A stretch of 64,000 nt of DNA from Kribbella sp. VKM Ac-2569 (GTDB lineage: Bacteria; Actinomycetota; Actinomycetes; Propionibacteriales; Kribbellaceae), in assembly GCF_004216905.1 (NCBI RefSeq), contig NZ_SGXJ01000006.1:62001-126000 (forward strand), read 5' to 3'. Below are positions 41,793-52,100 of this stretch, piece by piece; the first letter of the stretch is position 1, and each line of letters begins with the position of its first letter. The translations under genes were made by a program, and so were the position numbers. Under the pieces are notes generated by a model. It worked only from the letters and a program-made list of their open reading frames with translations. It had not been told where the DNA came from and did no database searches.

Positions 41793-42620
41793 ATGATCGA
41801 GCGTGAGCGGCTGCTCCAAGGCCTGCCGGTCGACGAACGGCGGATCGACGTCAACGACGTGTCGACAGTCGTTCTCGAGGGCGGGGACGGACCGCCGCTC
41901 GTTCTCCTGCACGGCGGTATCGAGTGTGGCGGAGCGTATTGGGCGCCGGTGATTCCACGGCTCGCGGAGCAGCACCAGCTCGTCGTACCTGATGTGCCAG
42001 GGCTGGGCCAGTCCGATCCGGTCGCTCGGTTGGACCAGGCGACGTTCGACAGCTGGCTGAGCGCGCTGCTCGAACTGACCTGCGATCAGCCGCCGACCTT
42101 GATCGCGCACTCGCTCGTCGGGACCTTGGCCGCACGGTTCGCGGCGACTCACGGCGAGCAACTGCAGCGGTTGGTGCTCTACGGCGTACCTGGGGTCGGG
42201 CCGTACCGGTTGCCGATCGGGCTGCAAGTGATCGCTGTCCGGTTCGCGCTGCGTCCGTCCGAGGCGAACATGGAGCGCTTCGAACGGTGGGCGTTCCACG
42301 ATCTCGATTCCGTACGACGCCGCAACCCGGACTGGATGCACGCCTTCAGCACCTATACGCGGAGCCGCGCCCGCGTACCGCACGTCAAGCGGACGATGCG
42401 CTACCTGGTCACCACCTGCACCAAACAGGTCCACGACCAGATCGATGTCCCCACGACGCTGCTCTGGGGTGCGAAGGACCGATTCGTACCGCTGCGCCTC
42501 GCCGAGGAGGCACGCACCAGGCTCGGCTGGCCGCTCAAGGTGATCGGCGACGCCGGGCACGTCCCGCACATCGAGCGACCCGCCGCATTCCTCGAGGAAG
42601 TCACACGAACCGCCAGCTGA
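41793..42620 (+). CDS. Alpha/beta-hydrolase
   Basis: 275 residues from ATG at 41793; ATG at 41763 is an alternative. Oxyanion loop LVLLHGGIECGG, nucleophile motif AHSLVG (Ser in a relaxed G-x-S-x-G), Asp in LLWGAKDRFVPL and His in GDAGHVPHIE complete the triad. Cytoplasmic hydrolase of unknown substrate. Lies between tRNA-Ser and tRNA-Tyr; its stop overlaps a CTG that may start the next gene. Confidence 0.86.
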   Translation: MIERERLLQGLPVDERRIDVNDVSTVVLEGGDGPPLVLLHGGIECGGAYWAPVIPRLAEQHQLVVPDVPGLGQSDPVARLDQATFDSWLSALLELTCDQPPTLIAHSLVGTLAARFAATHGEQLQRLVLYGVPGVGPYRLPIGLQVIAVRFALRPSEANMERFERWAFHDLDSVRRRNPDWMHAFSTYTRSRARVPHVKRTMRYLVTTCTKQVHDQIDVPTTLLWGAKDRFVPLRLAEEARTRLGWPLKVIGDAGHVPHIERPAAFLEEVTRTAS

Positions 42621-43039
42621 CGAACATCCCGATCCCCGAAGCCAGTCTGGCCGGGATCGCGGCCGGCCTCGCGCTCGAGCAGGTACGCCCGTGGCGAGTC
42701 GGAAAACACCCCGCCGGATGGTCGCTCATCGCCGCCGGAAGCCTGGTCATCGCGACCGCGGTGCGAGCAGCACGAACCACTGACCTCTCCAGCCCCGAAA
42801 GGCTCGTCACCAGCGGGCCGTATGCACTGAGCCGAAATCCGATGTACGTCGGATGGGCGCTGGCGTACCTGGGCATCGGACTGGCGACCGGGTCGGGGTG
42901 GACGTTGGCGACCCTGCCTGCCGCTGGCCTGTGGATCCACCGGGATGTTGTCCGGGAGGAACACCGGCTGCAAGAGAGTTTCGGGGACGAGTACGAGCGC
43001 TACTCGGAAAGGGTCGGTCGCTACCTCCCCAGGCGATGA
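42617..43039 (+). CDS. Isoprenylcysteine carboxyl methyltransferase-like membrane protein
   Basis: About 140 residues. The ICMT/PEMT signature SGPYALSRNPMYVGW and the closing EEHRLQESFGDEYERY are clear, with three hydrophobic segments. No ATG, GTG or TTG start is visible in frame near the beginning; CTG at 42617, overlapping the hydrolase stop (CTGA), is the best candidate. Bacterial members methylate small lipophilic substrates with S-adenosylmethionine; the substrate here is unknown. Its stop codon directly abuts the first base of tRNA-Tyr. Confidence 0.8.
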   Translation: MTNIPIPEASLAGIAAGLALEQVRPWRVGKHPAGWSLIAAGSLVIATAVRAARTTDLSSPERLVTSGPYALSRNPMYVGWALAYLGIGLATGSGWTLATLPAAGLWIHRDVVREEHRLQESFGDEYERYSERVGRYLPRR

Positions 43040-43122
43040 GCAGAAGCGCCGTCGTTGGAGAGGCGGGGCGGGCTGTAAACCCGTTGCCACGCGCTGAGCA
43101 GGTTCGAATCCTGCCTTCTGCA
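43040..43122 (+). tRNA. tRNA-Tyr (anticodon GUA)
   Basis: 83 bases. Perfect acceptor GCAGAAG/CTTCTGC, discriminator A, anticodon stem CGGG/CCCG with loop CTGTAAA, a class II variable arm (TTGCCACGCGCTGA) as expected for bacterial tRNA-Tyr, and T-arm GCAGG TTCGAAT CCTGC. No CCA. No spacer separates it from the preceding stop codon, so its 5' end must be cut out of the mRNA. Confidence 0.9.
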
Positions 43123-43161
43123 CGCAAGACCAACAGATATGACAAGAGAGGAGGACCGGCC

Positions 43162-43356
43162 ATGGCCGACCTCAGGAACAGGAAGAGAGTGCCTGGCGGC
43201 AGGACCGGTGCTCCAGTGAAGCAGGGTCATGCGCTGCGCCGGGTACGGCTTGCCTGCGGGCATGTGCAGCGAGACCGGATCGCCCACGCCGGCGATCACG
43301 TGTGGTGCGAAGCCGACTGCTCCGACTGGACCCGCGTCGTCGCCGTCGAGGAGTAG
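43162..43356 (+). CDS. Small putative zinc-binding protein
   Basis: 64 residues from ATG at 43162 with GAGAGGAGG upstream. The N-terminus is Arg/Lys-rich; the C-terminal half has CGH, then C-x3-C (LACGHVQRDR, HVWCEADC), a compact metal-binding pattern. Could bind RNA or DNA. Lies 39 bases after tRNA-Tyr. No family recognised. Confidence 0.7.
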   Translation: MADLRNRKRVPGGRTGAPVKQGHALRRVRLACGHVQRDRIAHAGDHVWCEADCSDWTRVVAVEE

Positions 43357-43483
43357 TCACTCGGTCACGCCCCCCAGCAAAAAGAAGCCCACCGCAACTT
43401 TCTCCGCCCTCTGACCATCGTGGCGGGTGTACAGGTTGTCACCGCCGGCTGGGGGGCCGCGGGCGAGCGGGTGGGGAAAACGC

Positions 43484-45397
43484 ATGATCAGATGGTTGTC
43501 GGTGTTCGGGCTGGTCGCCGCGGGGCTGGCAGGCGCCGGCGGAGCCGCAGCGGCCGGGCCCGAGCCCGGGATCGCGATCGCCGCGGATCTACCGGAGCCG
43601 GAGGCAGCGCAATTCGTGCCGGGGGCAACGAACGTGATCCCGGCGACCGGCGTGTCGGCGAAGAGCGCCCAAGCGGCAACTGCCGGGGCAGGCGGTACGT
43701 ACACCTGCCCCGGCTTCAGCACCGTCGACGACGCGACACCGCTGTCGTACGTCCTGCAGGACACCTACTCGTGGGGCGGATTCAAGCCTTACAAGGTTGG
43801 TGACGGCGCCGGCAACATCAACTGGAAACTCAACCCGTACAAGAACCCCAGCTGGTACATGTGGTTCCACTCGCTTCGTTGGCTCGGCCAAGGAATCACC
43901 GCCGCAGGACAGGGTGACGCCGCCGCGATCGACCACGTGACGACGATCGTCAAGGACTGGGTCCGCGACAACCCGTACTCCTGGAAGGCAGACATCGGCG
44001 CCTGGGAGTCGACGATGCACCGCACGAACGTGATCATCTGCACCCGGCAGGCGGTCCTCGCCGGTTTGCACATGACCACGCTCCCGCCACAGTACGGCTG
44101 GCTCGACACGGCGCTGCTCGACCACGCCAGGTTCCTGGTCAACAACTGGAGCGGCGCCTGGAACCACGGCACCGACGAGAGCGTCGCGCTGTTCGGCGTC
44201 GGCTGCACGCTCGACCGCTCCGACTACATGACGCTCGCACAGCAGCGCCTGAACGCCGGCATCACGACCTCGATCGACAGCGAGGGTTCGACCAACGAGC
44301 AGTCGACCGCCTACGCGCAGTTCAACTACTCCCTCTGGGGCCGTGCCGTCGACGTACTGCGAGCCTGTGGCGCCGACCCCGGTACGACGATCCCCGCACG
44401 CCGCGCCCTGCTGGCGAACTGGCTCGCCCTGGCCACGAACTCGCTGGGCAACCTGCACCAACTCGGCGACTCCGAGGTCGTCCGTACGACGGCTGTCGCC
44501 GGAACACCTCTCGAGTACGCCGGAAGCCTCGGCGCGACCGGGATCGCGCCGACCCAGCGCGTCGGCATGTTCTCGGCGGGCTACGTCTTCGGCCGATCCG
44601 GGTGGGGCAAGTTCGCGGACCAAGCGTCGTACAGCATCCGGTACGGGCCGGCGCGGCAACTGCACGGTCACAGTGACCACACGTCGCTCACCTATACCGC
44701 CCGCGGGCGGGACATCCTGATCGACGGCGGTCACGCCGGCTACCAGAACGACGTCTGGCGGACCTGGGCGAAGAGCCCGTTCGCGAGCAGTGCGATGACG
44801 ACGCCGCTGTCGGCCGACCTACTGCCGGCGACGAAGCTGACCCGGTCCCAGCTGAAGCCGAACGCCGACTTCTTCGAGTTCTCCGACGTACCCGGGACCG
44901 GCATCAGCCGCGTCCGCGGCGTCCTCGTGCTCAACAATCCGGACCTGGTCGTCACGCTCGACCGCGCATCCTCCAAGACCGCCCAGCAGTTCCAGACGTT
45001 GTGGCACCTGCCGGCGGACCAGCAGGCGACGGTCTACTCGCGGACGACTGCCCTGGCGAGGAAGCCGGGTGAGGACACCCGGACGATCCTGTTCCAGGTG
45101 CCGTATCGGCAGGCGCTGCCGCCGGGGGCGATCCTGCTCAAGCAGGCGCAGACGCAGCCGATCCAGGGCTGGACGTATCCGAACATCAACACCCGGCTGT
45201 CGGCGCCGACGCTGATGTTCGCGCGGTCCGGCACCACGGCGTCGATCCTGTCGTTCATCGCACCGGTCAAGGCCTCTGGTGCTGTCACGTACGCGACCCG
45301 CTGGTCCGGTACGACGTACGTGGTCGACCTGAGCGTCGCCGGCGTACGCACTTCGATCGGCATCACCGCAGGCGGCGCGCTCGTCCGCCTGACCTGA
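43484..45397 (+). CDS. Heparinase II/III-like secreted protein (copy B, inside tRNA array)
   Basis: 637 residues from ATG at 43484. Signal peptide WLSVFGLVAAGLAGAGGAAA, then the same domain order as copy A at 23616: NPSWYMWFHSLRWLGQG, NHGTDESVALFG, NEQSTAYAQFNY, HGHSDHTSLTY and ILIDGGHAGY. The Asn, Tyr and His of the lyase site are kept. Extracellular polysaccharide lyase is the likely role. Unlike copy A it has no SGNH neighbours and is boxed between tRNA-Tyr and tRNA-Arg, ending two bases before the latter. This suggests transfer of a paralogue as island cargo. Confidence 0.87.
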   Translation: MIRWLSVFGLVAAGLAGAGGAAAAGPEPGIAIAADLPEPEAAQFVPGATNVIPATGVSAKSAQAATAGAGGTYTCPGFSTVDDATPLSYVLQDTYSWGGFKPYKVGDGAGNINWKLNPYKNPSWYMWFHSLRWLGQGITAAGQGDAAAIDHVTTIVKDWVRDNPYSWKADIGAWESTMHRTNVIICTRQAVLAGLHMTTLPPQYGWLDTALLDHARFLVNNWSGAWNHGTDESVALFGVGCTLDRSDYMTLAQQRLNAGITTSIDSEGSTNEQSTAYAQFNYSLWGRAVDVLRACGADPGTTIPARRALLANWLALATNSLGNLHQLGDSEVVRTTAVAGTPLEYAGSLGATGIAPTQRVGMFSAGYVFGRSGWGKFADQASYSIRYGPARQLHGHSDHTSLTYTARGRDILIDGGHAGYQNDVWRTWAKSPFASSAMTTPLSADLLPATKLTRSQLKPNADFFEFSDVPGTGISRVRGVLVLNNPDLVVTLDRASSKTAQQFQTLWHLPADQQATVYSRTTALARKPGEDTRTILFQVPYRQALPPGAILLKQAQTQPIQGWTYPNINTRLSAPTLMFARSGTTASILSFIAPVKASGAVTYATRWSGTTYVVDLSVAGVRTSIGITAGGALVRLT

Positions 45398-45399
45398 AC

Positions 45400-45468
45400 C
45401 CCCCTGGTGACGGAATCTCGCCGGGCCCTCCGAAGGCTCGGTTCCTGGTTCGACTCCAGGCAGGGGGA
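45400..45468 (+). tRNA. tRNA-Arg (anticodon CCG), compact
   Basis: 69 bases. Acceptor CCCCCTG/CAGGGGG, discriminator A; anticodon stem GGGCC/GGCTC (one weak pair) with loop CTCCGAA; T-arm CCTGG TTCGACT CCAGG. A GGTGA/TCGCC stem stands for the D-arm but overlaps the acceptor by its first bases, so the D-region is abnormal. Last tRNA of the array; two bases from the heparinase stop and two from the fucosidase stop on the other strand. Confidence 0.72.
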
Positions 45469-45469
45469 C

Positions 45470-46753
45470 TCAGCGGTCGGACAGCAGCGGGTCGAAGTGG
45501 ACCGCCAGGGAGACGGCGGTCTCGGCGCGGGCGGACAGGACGCGCACCCGTACGTCGTCCGGCGTGATTGGTGAGTCCAGCGTGAGCAGCCGCCGATGGC
45601 CGATCGTCGTACCGCGGGCGATCTCGGTCCACGCACCATCAACCAAAGCGTCCACGGCGAACGATTCGACCTGCTGACCGGCCGTGATGTCCTCGCGCAG
45701 GTCAAGCACGTTCACCTCGCCCGGCAGCGCGACCGGGGTGTTGTAGTACTGCCGCACCGCCACACCGAACGCGGCCAGCGCCTCCACATCCGGATCCGCG
45801 AACAACCCACGGCGATCAGGCGGGATGTTCAGCAGCAGTGCGGCGTTCCGCCCGACCGACTTGCGATAGATGTCCAGGAGCTCCGGCAACGACTTCACCG
45901 CCGCGTCCTCGGACGCGTGGTAGAACCACCCGGGCCGGATCGACACGTCGACTTCAGCCGGATACCACCGCAGCTCGTCAGCCTGAGCCAACTCATCAGG
46001 CCCGGCCACAGAACGCGCCGTCTGATCAGCCACCATCTGCCCGTTCAGGAACGGTACGACGCTCCACTCCGTCTCCCGCGCGAACCCGTCCTCGTTGCCG
46101 ACCCACCGCACGTCCGGCCCACCGATCGCGATCGTCGCGTCGGGCGCGAGCCGCCGGATCAGATCGAACCACGCCTCGTACGAATAGCTCTGCGCACTGC
46201 TCGTCGGATTCGCCCCGTCCAGCCAGACCTCGGCGATCGGCCCGTACGACGTGAGCAGTTCGTGCAACTGCTGAAGATAGAACCGGTTGTAGTCGTCCAC
46301 GACGTACGAGAATTCGCCGATCTGCGAAGCGACAGCAGGACTGCCGTTGCCGTAGTACCCACCAGGCGCCTTCTCCTGATAGAGGTCCGCCGGCGACAGA
46401 TACACCCCGAACCCGAGCCCACCAGCCTGGCAAGCGGCCGACAGCTCCGCGACGACATCGCCCTGATACGGCGACGCGGCAACGGTATGCGGCAGGTACT
46501 TGCTCGGCCACAAACAGAACCCGTCATGGTGCTTGGCCGTCAGGATCACGCTCTTGAACCCCGCGGACACCAACGCAGCAACCCACTGCGAACAGTCCAG
46601 CGACGAAGGATCGAACACCGCCGGATCGTCGACGCCGGTCCCCCACTCCAGGTCCGTGAAGGTGTTCGGCCCGAAGTGCACGAACGCGGTCTGCACCTGC
46701 CGCTGCCATGCGAGCTGCCGCGGCGACGGGCGTACGGCGGAAGCATCGATCAC
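45470..46753 (-). CDS. GH29 alpha-L-fucosidase
   Basis: 427 residues. The family GH29 pattern is clear: FVHFGPNTFTDLEWG, VILTAKHHDGFCLWPS (substrate-binding HHDGF) and AEVWLDGANP with the nucleophilic Asp. A C-terminal beta-sandwich follows. No signal peptide, so it acts on imported oligosaccharides. It releases L-fucose, the presumed entry substrate for the operon it terminates. ATG overlaps the stop of the FAD-oxidase gene (ATGA). Confidence 0.93.
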   Translation of the reverse strand: MIDASAVRPSPRQLAWQRQVQTAFVHFGPNTFTDLEWGTGVDDPAVFDPSSLDCSQWVAALVSAGFKSVILTAKHHDGFCLWPSKYLPHTVAASPYQGDVVAELSAACQAGGLGFGVYLSPADLYQEKAPGGYYGNGSPAVASQIGEFSYVVDDYNRFYLQQLHELLTSYGPIAEVWLDGANPTSSAQSYSYEAWFDLIRRLAPDATIAIGGPDVRWVGNEDGFARETEWSVVPFLNGQMVADQTARSVAGPDELAQADELRWYPAEVDVSIRPGWFYHASEDAAVKSLPELLDIYRKSVGRNAALLLNIPPDRRGLFADPDVEALAAFGVAVRQYYNTPVALPGEVNVLDLREDITAGQQVESFAVDALVDGAWTEIARGTTIGHRRLLTLDSPITPDDVRVRVLSARAETAVSLAVHFDPLLSDR

Positions 46754-48123
46754 AGCAGCACCTTTCCAGGATTGAACAAGTTCCCGGGATCGAACGCAGC
46801 CTTGATCCGCCGATGCAGTTCGAGGCCGACCGGCCCGAGCTCGGTCTCCAGCCAGCGCGCCTTCAGAGTCCCGATCCCGTGCTCGCCGGTGATCGTCCCG
46901 CCGAGCCGCAGCCCCAGCTGCATCACCGCGCCGAACGCCTCCAGCGCCCGCGCCTCAGCCGCCGCGTCGGCGGGGTCGAAGACCACGGTCGGGTGCATGT
47001 TCCCGTCACCTACATGCCCCGGGCAACAAATCAGTACGTCGTACTTCGCGCCGATCTCCGCGATCCCGCGCAGCAGCGTGATCAGCTGCGACCGCGGTAC
47101 GGCGACGTCGTCGATCAGCGTCGTACCCAACGGCTCCAGCGCGGAGTTCACCAGCCGGCGCGCCTCGAGCAGCATGCCGGACTCTTCCGCGTCGGACGCC
47201 TCGGCGACGTCGATCGCGCCGTGCGCCGTGCAGATCTCCGCGATCCGCCCGACGTCCTCGGCAGCACGCGACCCACGGTCGGACTGGGCAAGCAACATCG
47301 AGCCGACATCCTCCGGGAGGCCCATGTCCCGGTAGTCCTGGATCGCCCGCAGCGTCGGCTGATCCAGGAACTCGAGCAACGACGGACGCAGACCCGAGGC
47401 CATCACGGCCGCAGCGGCCGCGATCCCGTCCTCGACGGAACGGAACGTCGCCGCCGCGGTCAACGCCGCCTCGGGCGCCGGGCGCAACGCCAGCGTCGCC
47501 TCGGTCACCACCCCGAGAGTGCCCTCGGACCCGACGATCAGCCGCGTGAGGTCGTACCCGGCGACGCCCTTCGCCGACCGCCGCCCGGTGCGCACCACCT
47601 CACCGGACGCCAGCACCACTTCGAGGCCGCGCACGAAGTCCGCGGTCACGCCGTACTTCACGCAACACAACCCGCCCGCATTCGTCGCGATGTTCCCGCC
47701 GACCGTCGACATCTCCCACGACGACGGATCGGGCGGATAGAACAGGTCCTGGTCCAGCACAGCGCGCGACAACTGAGCGTTCACCACGCCCGGCTGGACC
47801 ACCGCAACCTGGTCCTCGGCCGAGATCTCCAGGATCTGCGCCATACGCGACGTCGACAGCAGCAAACACCCGTCGATCGCATTCGCCGCACCCGAAAGCC
47901 CGGTACGCGCGCCCTGCGTCACGATCGGGACGCCGAGCTCACCAGCAGCCCGAACCACCTCGACGACCTCCGCGGTCGACGACGGACGCACGAGCGCCCG
48001 CGGTACCCCGGCGGTGCAGAACTTCGCGTGATCGTTGCGATGACTGTCCAGTACGTCGGGATCGTCGACGACAGCGTCATCTCCGAGGACCGACCGCAGC
48101 CGGTCCACGAGCTCATCCCTCAT
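46750..48123 (-). CDS. FAD-linked oxidase (GlcD/D-lactate dehydrogenase type)
   Basis: 457 residues. The FAD_binding_4 (PCMH) domain spans about 35-215 with TQGARTGLSGAANAIDG and STVGGNIATNAGGLCCVKYG; the C-terminal FAD-oxidase domain has GHVGDGNMHP and the closing GEHGIGTLK. Relatives oxidise D-lactate, glycolate or D-2-hydroxyglutarate and pass electrons to the quinone pool or ETF. In this operon, next to a LarA-like protein, D-lactate is the most attractive substrate; that is inference. Confidence 0.92.
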   Translation of the reverse strand: MRDELVDRLRSVLGDDAVVDDPDVLDSHRNDHAKFCTAGVPRALVRPSSTAEVVEVVRAAGELGVPIVTQGARTGLSGAANAIDGCLLLSTSRMAQILEISAEDQVAVVQPGVVNAQLSRAVLDQDLFYPPDPSSWEMSTVGGNIATNAGGLCCVKYGVTADFVRGLEVVLASGEVVRTGRRSAKGVAGYDLTRLIVGSEGTLGVVTEATLALRPAPEAALTAAATFRSVEDGIAAAAAVMASGLRPSLLEFLDQPTLRAIQDYRDMGLPEDVGSMLLAQSDRGSRAAEDVGRIAEICTAHGAIDVAEASDAEESGMLLEARRLVNSALEPLGTTLIDDVAVPRSQLITLLRGIAEIGAKYDVLICCPGHVGDGNMHPTVVFDPADAAAEARALEAFGAVMQLGLRLGGTITGEHGIGTLKARWLETELGPVGLELHRRIKAAFDPGNLFNPGKVLL

Positions 48124-48979
48124 CTTGCTCCGCGAGCAACCGCAGGATCAGCTCCGCTCGCCGGACACGTTCCCGTCCGAGTGCTTCCGCAGTACCGATC
48201 AAATGCGCCCCGACCGGGTAGATGTTCGGTGCGTTCCGCAGCCCCATCTTCAGATAAACGGGCGCCGCGGTCCGGACGATCTCCGGTACGTCGTAGAAGC
48301 GGACGTGGCCGCCCTGGTCGTCGGGGACCTCGATGTACATGTCGATCGGGACCGTCGTCACCGACCGGATCTCCGCGAGCACCGGCACCGGCAGGTCGGT
48401 CGATACGTTCAGGCTGGTCGCGCCAAGACGCTCGTACAGCCGAGCAGTAGGTGCATTGGGCAACGGCATCAACACCGAGGTCTTCAGCACCAAGTCCGCA
48501 GGCAGCTCACCCTCGATCTTCAACTGCCCCAGGATCTCGAGTACGCCGATATCGCCGACCAGCAAGCTCCGTACGCCGAGCTCGACCGCGCGGAACGCGT
48601 CACACAACGATGCCGCCACCTGCTCGTTGCCCCGCGCAACACCACCGACCGCGGCCGACACCTTCGCCTGACCGCCGATATCCCAAGAACCCCGCGGCCC
48701 GAGGAACAGACACACCTCGACGCCCGACGAGGCGCCGAGCGACAGCATCTCCTCGATCTCGCCGTCGGTCAGCATCATCACGCCGCTGCCCTGCGACACC
48801 CGGTCGATCGTGATGCCGCGAGACTTGGCCTCCTCCAGCACCGCAGTCATCACCCGCGGCCCTTCACAGGAAGGGATCTCGACCTTGTACGGCGACCCGT
48901 CGGGGAACGTACGGGTCGACGTCTCGCCCGGCCGGAAACCACGATCGGCAAGCAGGGCACGTGCTTCGCGAAGATTCAT
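48113..48979 (-). CDS. Peptidase-U32-like TIM-barrel protein
   Basis: 288 residues from ATG at 48979 (TTGGAGCG upstream). The repeated pattern GVRSLLVGDIGVLEILGQL, LKTSVLMPLPNAPTA and RLGATSLNVSTDL resembles the U32 (collagenase-like) barrel family. No catalytic residue is established for this subgroup, and a true protease role is doubtful inside a sugar-acid operon; a lyase or cofactor-related function is possible. Overlaps genes on both sides by 4 and 11 bases. Confidence 0.65.
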   Translation of the reverse strand: MNLREARALLADRGFRPGETSTRTFPDGSPYKVEIPSCEGPRVMTAVLEEAKSRGITIDRVSQGSGVMMLTDGEIEEMLSLGASSGVEVCLFLGPRGSWDIGGQAKVSAAVGGVARGNEQVAASLCDAFRAVELGVRSLLVGDIGVLEILGQLKIEGELPADLVLKTSVLMPLPNAPTARLYERLGATSLNVSTDLPVPVLAEIRSVTTVPIDMYIEVPDDQGGHVRFYDVPEIVRTAAPVYLKMGLRNAPNIYPVGAHLIGTAEALGRERVRRAELILRLLAEQDEG

Positions 48980-50279
48980 GTCTCGCTCCAAGGTCCGAGT
49001 CGCCCGGCCGACGTCAGGTCCCGCGCCGTACCGGTGATCTCCAGGTCGAATCGTTCGGCCGCCTCGGTCAGCAGCGCCGGCGTCACCATCAACTCGTTCG
49101 GCGACAGCGTGTCCTTGATCCGGGCCAGCCGGAGCTCGGACCAGTCCCGCCGTCCGCACATCGTCACAGCCGCGAGTACGGCGGCCTCGTCGTCCTCCAT
49201 CACCATCGGCAACCGCGAACGGCGCGCACCGCCGGCGCCCGACGTCAGCGCGTTCACGTAGCTCGCCCGCAGGTCGATCTGTTCCAGCAACCGGGCCGGG
49301 ATCGCGTCGGCGAGGCCGAGCCCGGAGGCGTTGCCGTGCGAGGCCGGCGACAGCGAATGCACGCTGATCGCGGCGATGGTCGGCGACTCGAACTCGGGGA
49401 TCCCGTGCACCCAGCACCGGCCGATCACGTTGGTGTCCATGCCGGCGCCGGACTTGTCCTTGCCCAGTTCGTCGACGACCAGGACGTCGAGCTCGTCGAA
49501 CGGCAGCCGTCCGAGCAGGCTGGAAGCCCTTTGCAGCAACGCGTTCTCGGCCGCTTCGGCAATCCCGTCGGCCGCGAGCAGCTCGACCGACGCGGTCTGC
49601 TCGCGCGCGTTCTCGAGGATCGCGAGGCCGCCGAGGATCTTGCCTTGTGCAACCACCATCCGGGCAGCGGCCTCGATGTTGGCGCCGAGCGACGGGATGC
49701 CGCCGGCGTGCAGGGAGGCCGCGCCGAGATGGTTGCCAAGTCCGATCGCGAGGATCTTCGCGATCCCGCTCTCGATCGGGCCCCGGAAGTCGGTGTGCGG
49801 TTTGACCCGGTTCACCAGCAGTACGCCGTCCGCCTTGGCGGCGATCGCGTCGTGGTGGACCTCGGTGCCGTCCGGCAGCGCGCCGACGACCACGGTCTCC
49901 ATCGTGGCTTCGATGGGACAGCCAACGGTCTCCGGGGTGATGCCGAGGCCTTCGAGCATCTCCCGCTGGCCGTCGGCGGTCGCGCCACCGTGTGAACCCA
50001 TCGCGGGGATCACGAACGGCGCAGCGCCGACGTCCCGCAGCCAATCCACGGCCGCCTTCACCACCGGTACCAGATCGTGAATCCCCCGGCTGCCCGCGGT
50101 CACCGCGATCCGGGCGTCCGGCACGATCCGTCCCCGGAGCGGTTCGAGCGCCGCACGCGCGTCGGCGTACGGGTCGGCCGACACCGGCAGATCCGAGAGA
50201 ATCCGCCGGATCGGCGTCACCTGCGGGAGAGTCCCCGACGGCCGCAACCCTCGGATCGCCTCGAACGGTCCCCAGCTCA

Positions 50280-50280
<1 letters not shown>
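48976..50280 (-). CDS. LarA-like (lactate-racemase-domain) protein
   Basis: 434 residues from ATG at 50280. Features of the LarA/DUF2088 fold: AVTAGSRGIHDLVPVVKA, a KPHTDFRG segment with a Lys at the place where LarA carries its nickel-pincer cofactor, and GNHLGAASLH with a His ligand candidate. LarA racemises D- and L-lactate; homologues act on other 2-hydroxyacids. No larB/C/E maturation genes are visible in the window. The adjacent FAD oxidase would consume the D-form. Confidence 0.8.
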
Positions 50281-52096
<1,816 letters not shown>

Positions 52097-52100
<4 letters not shown>

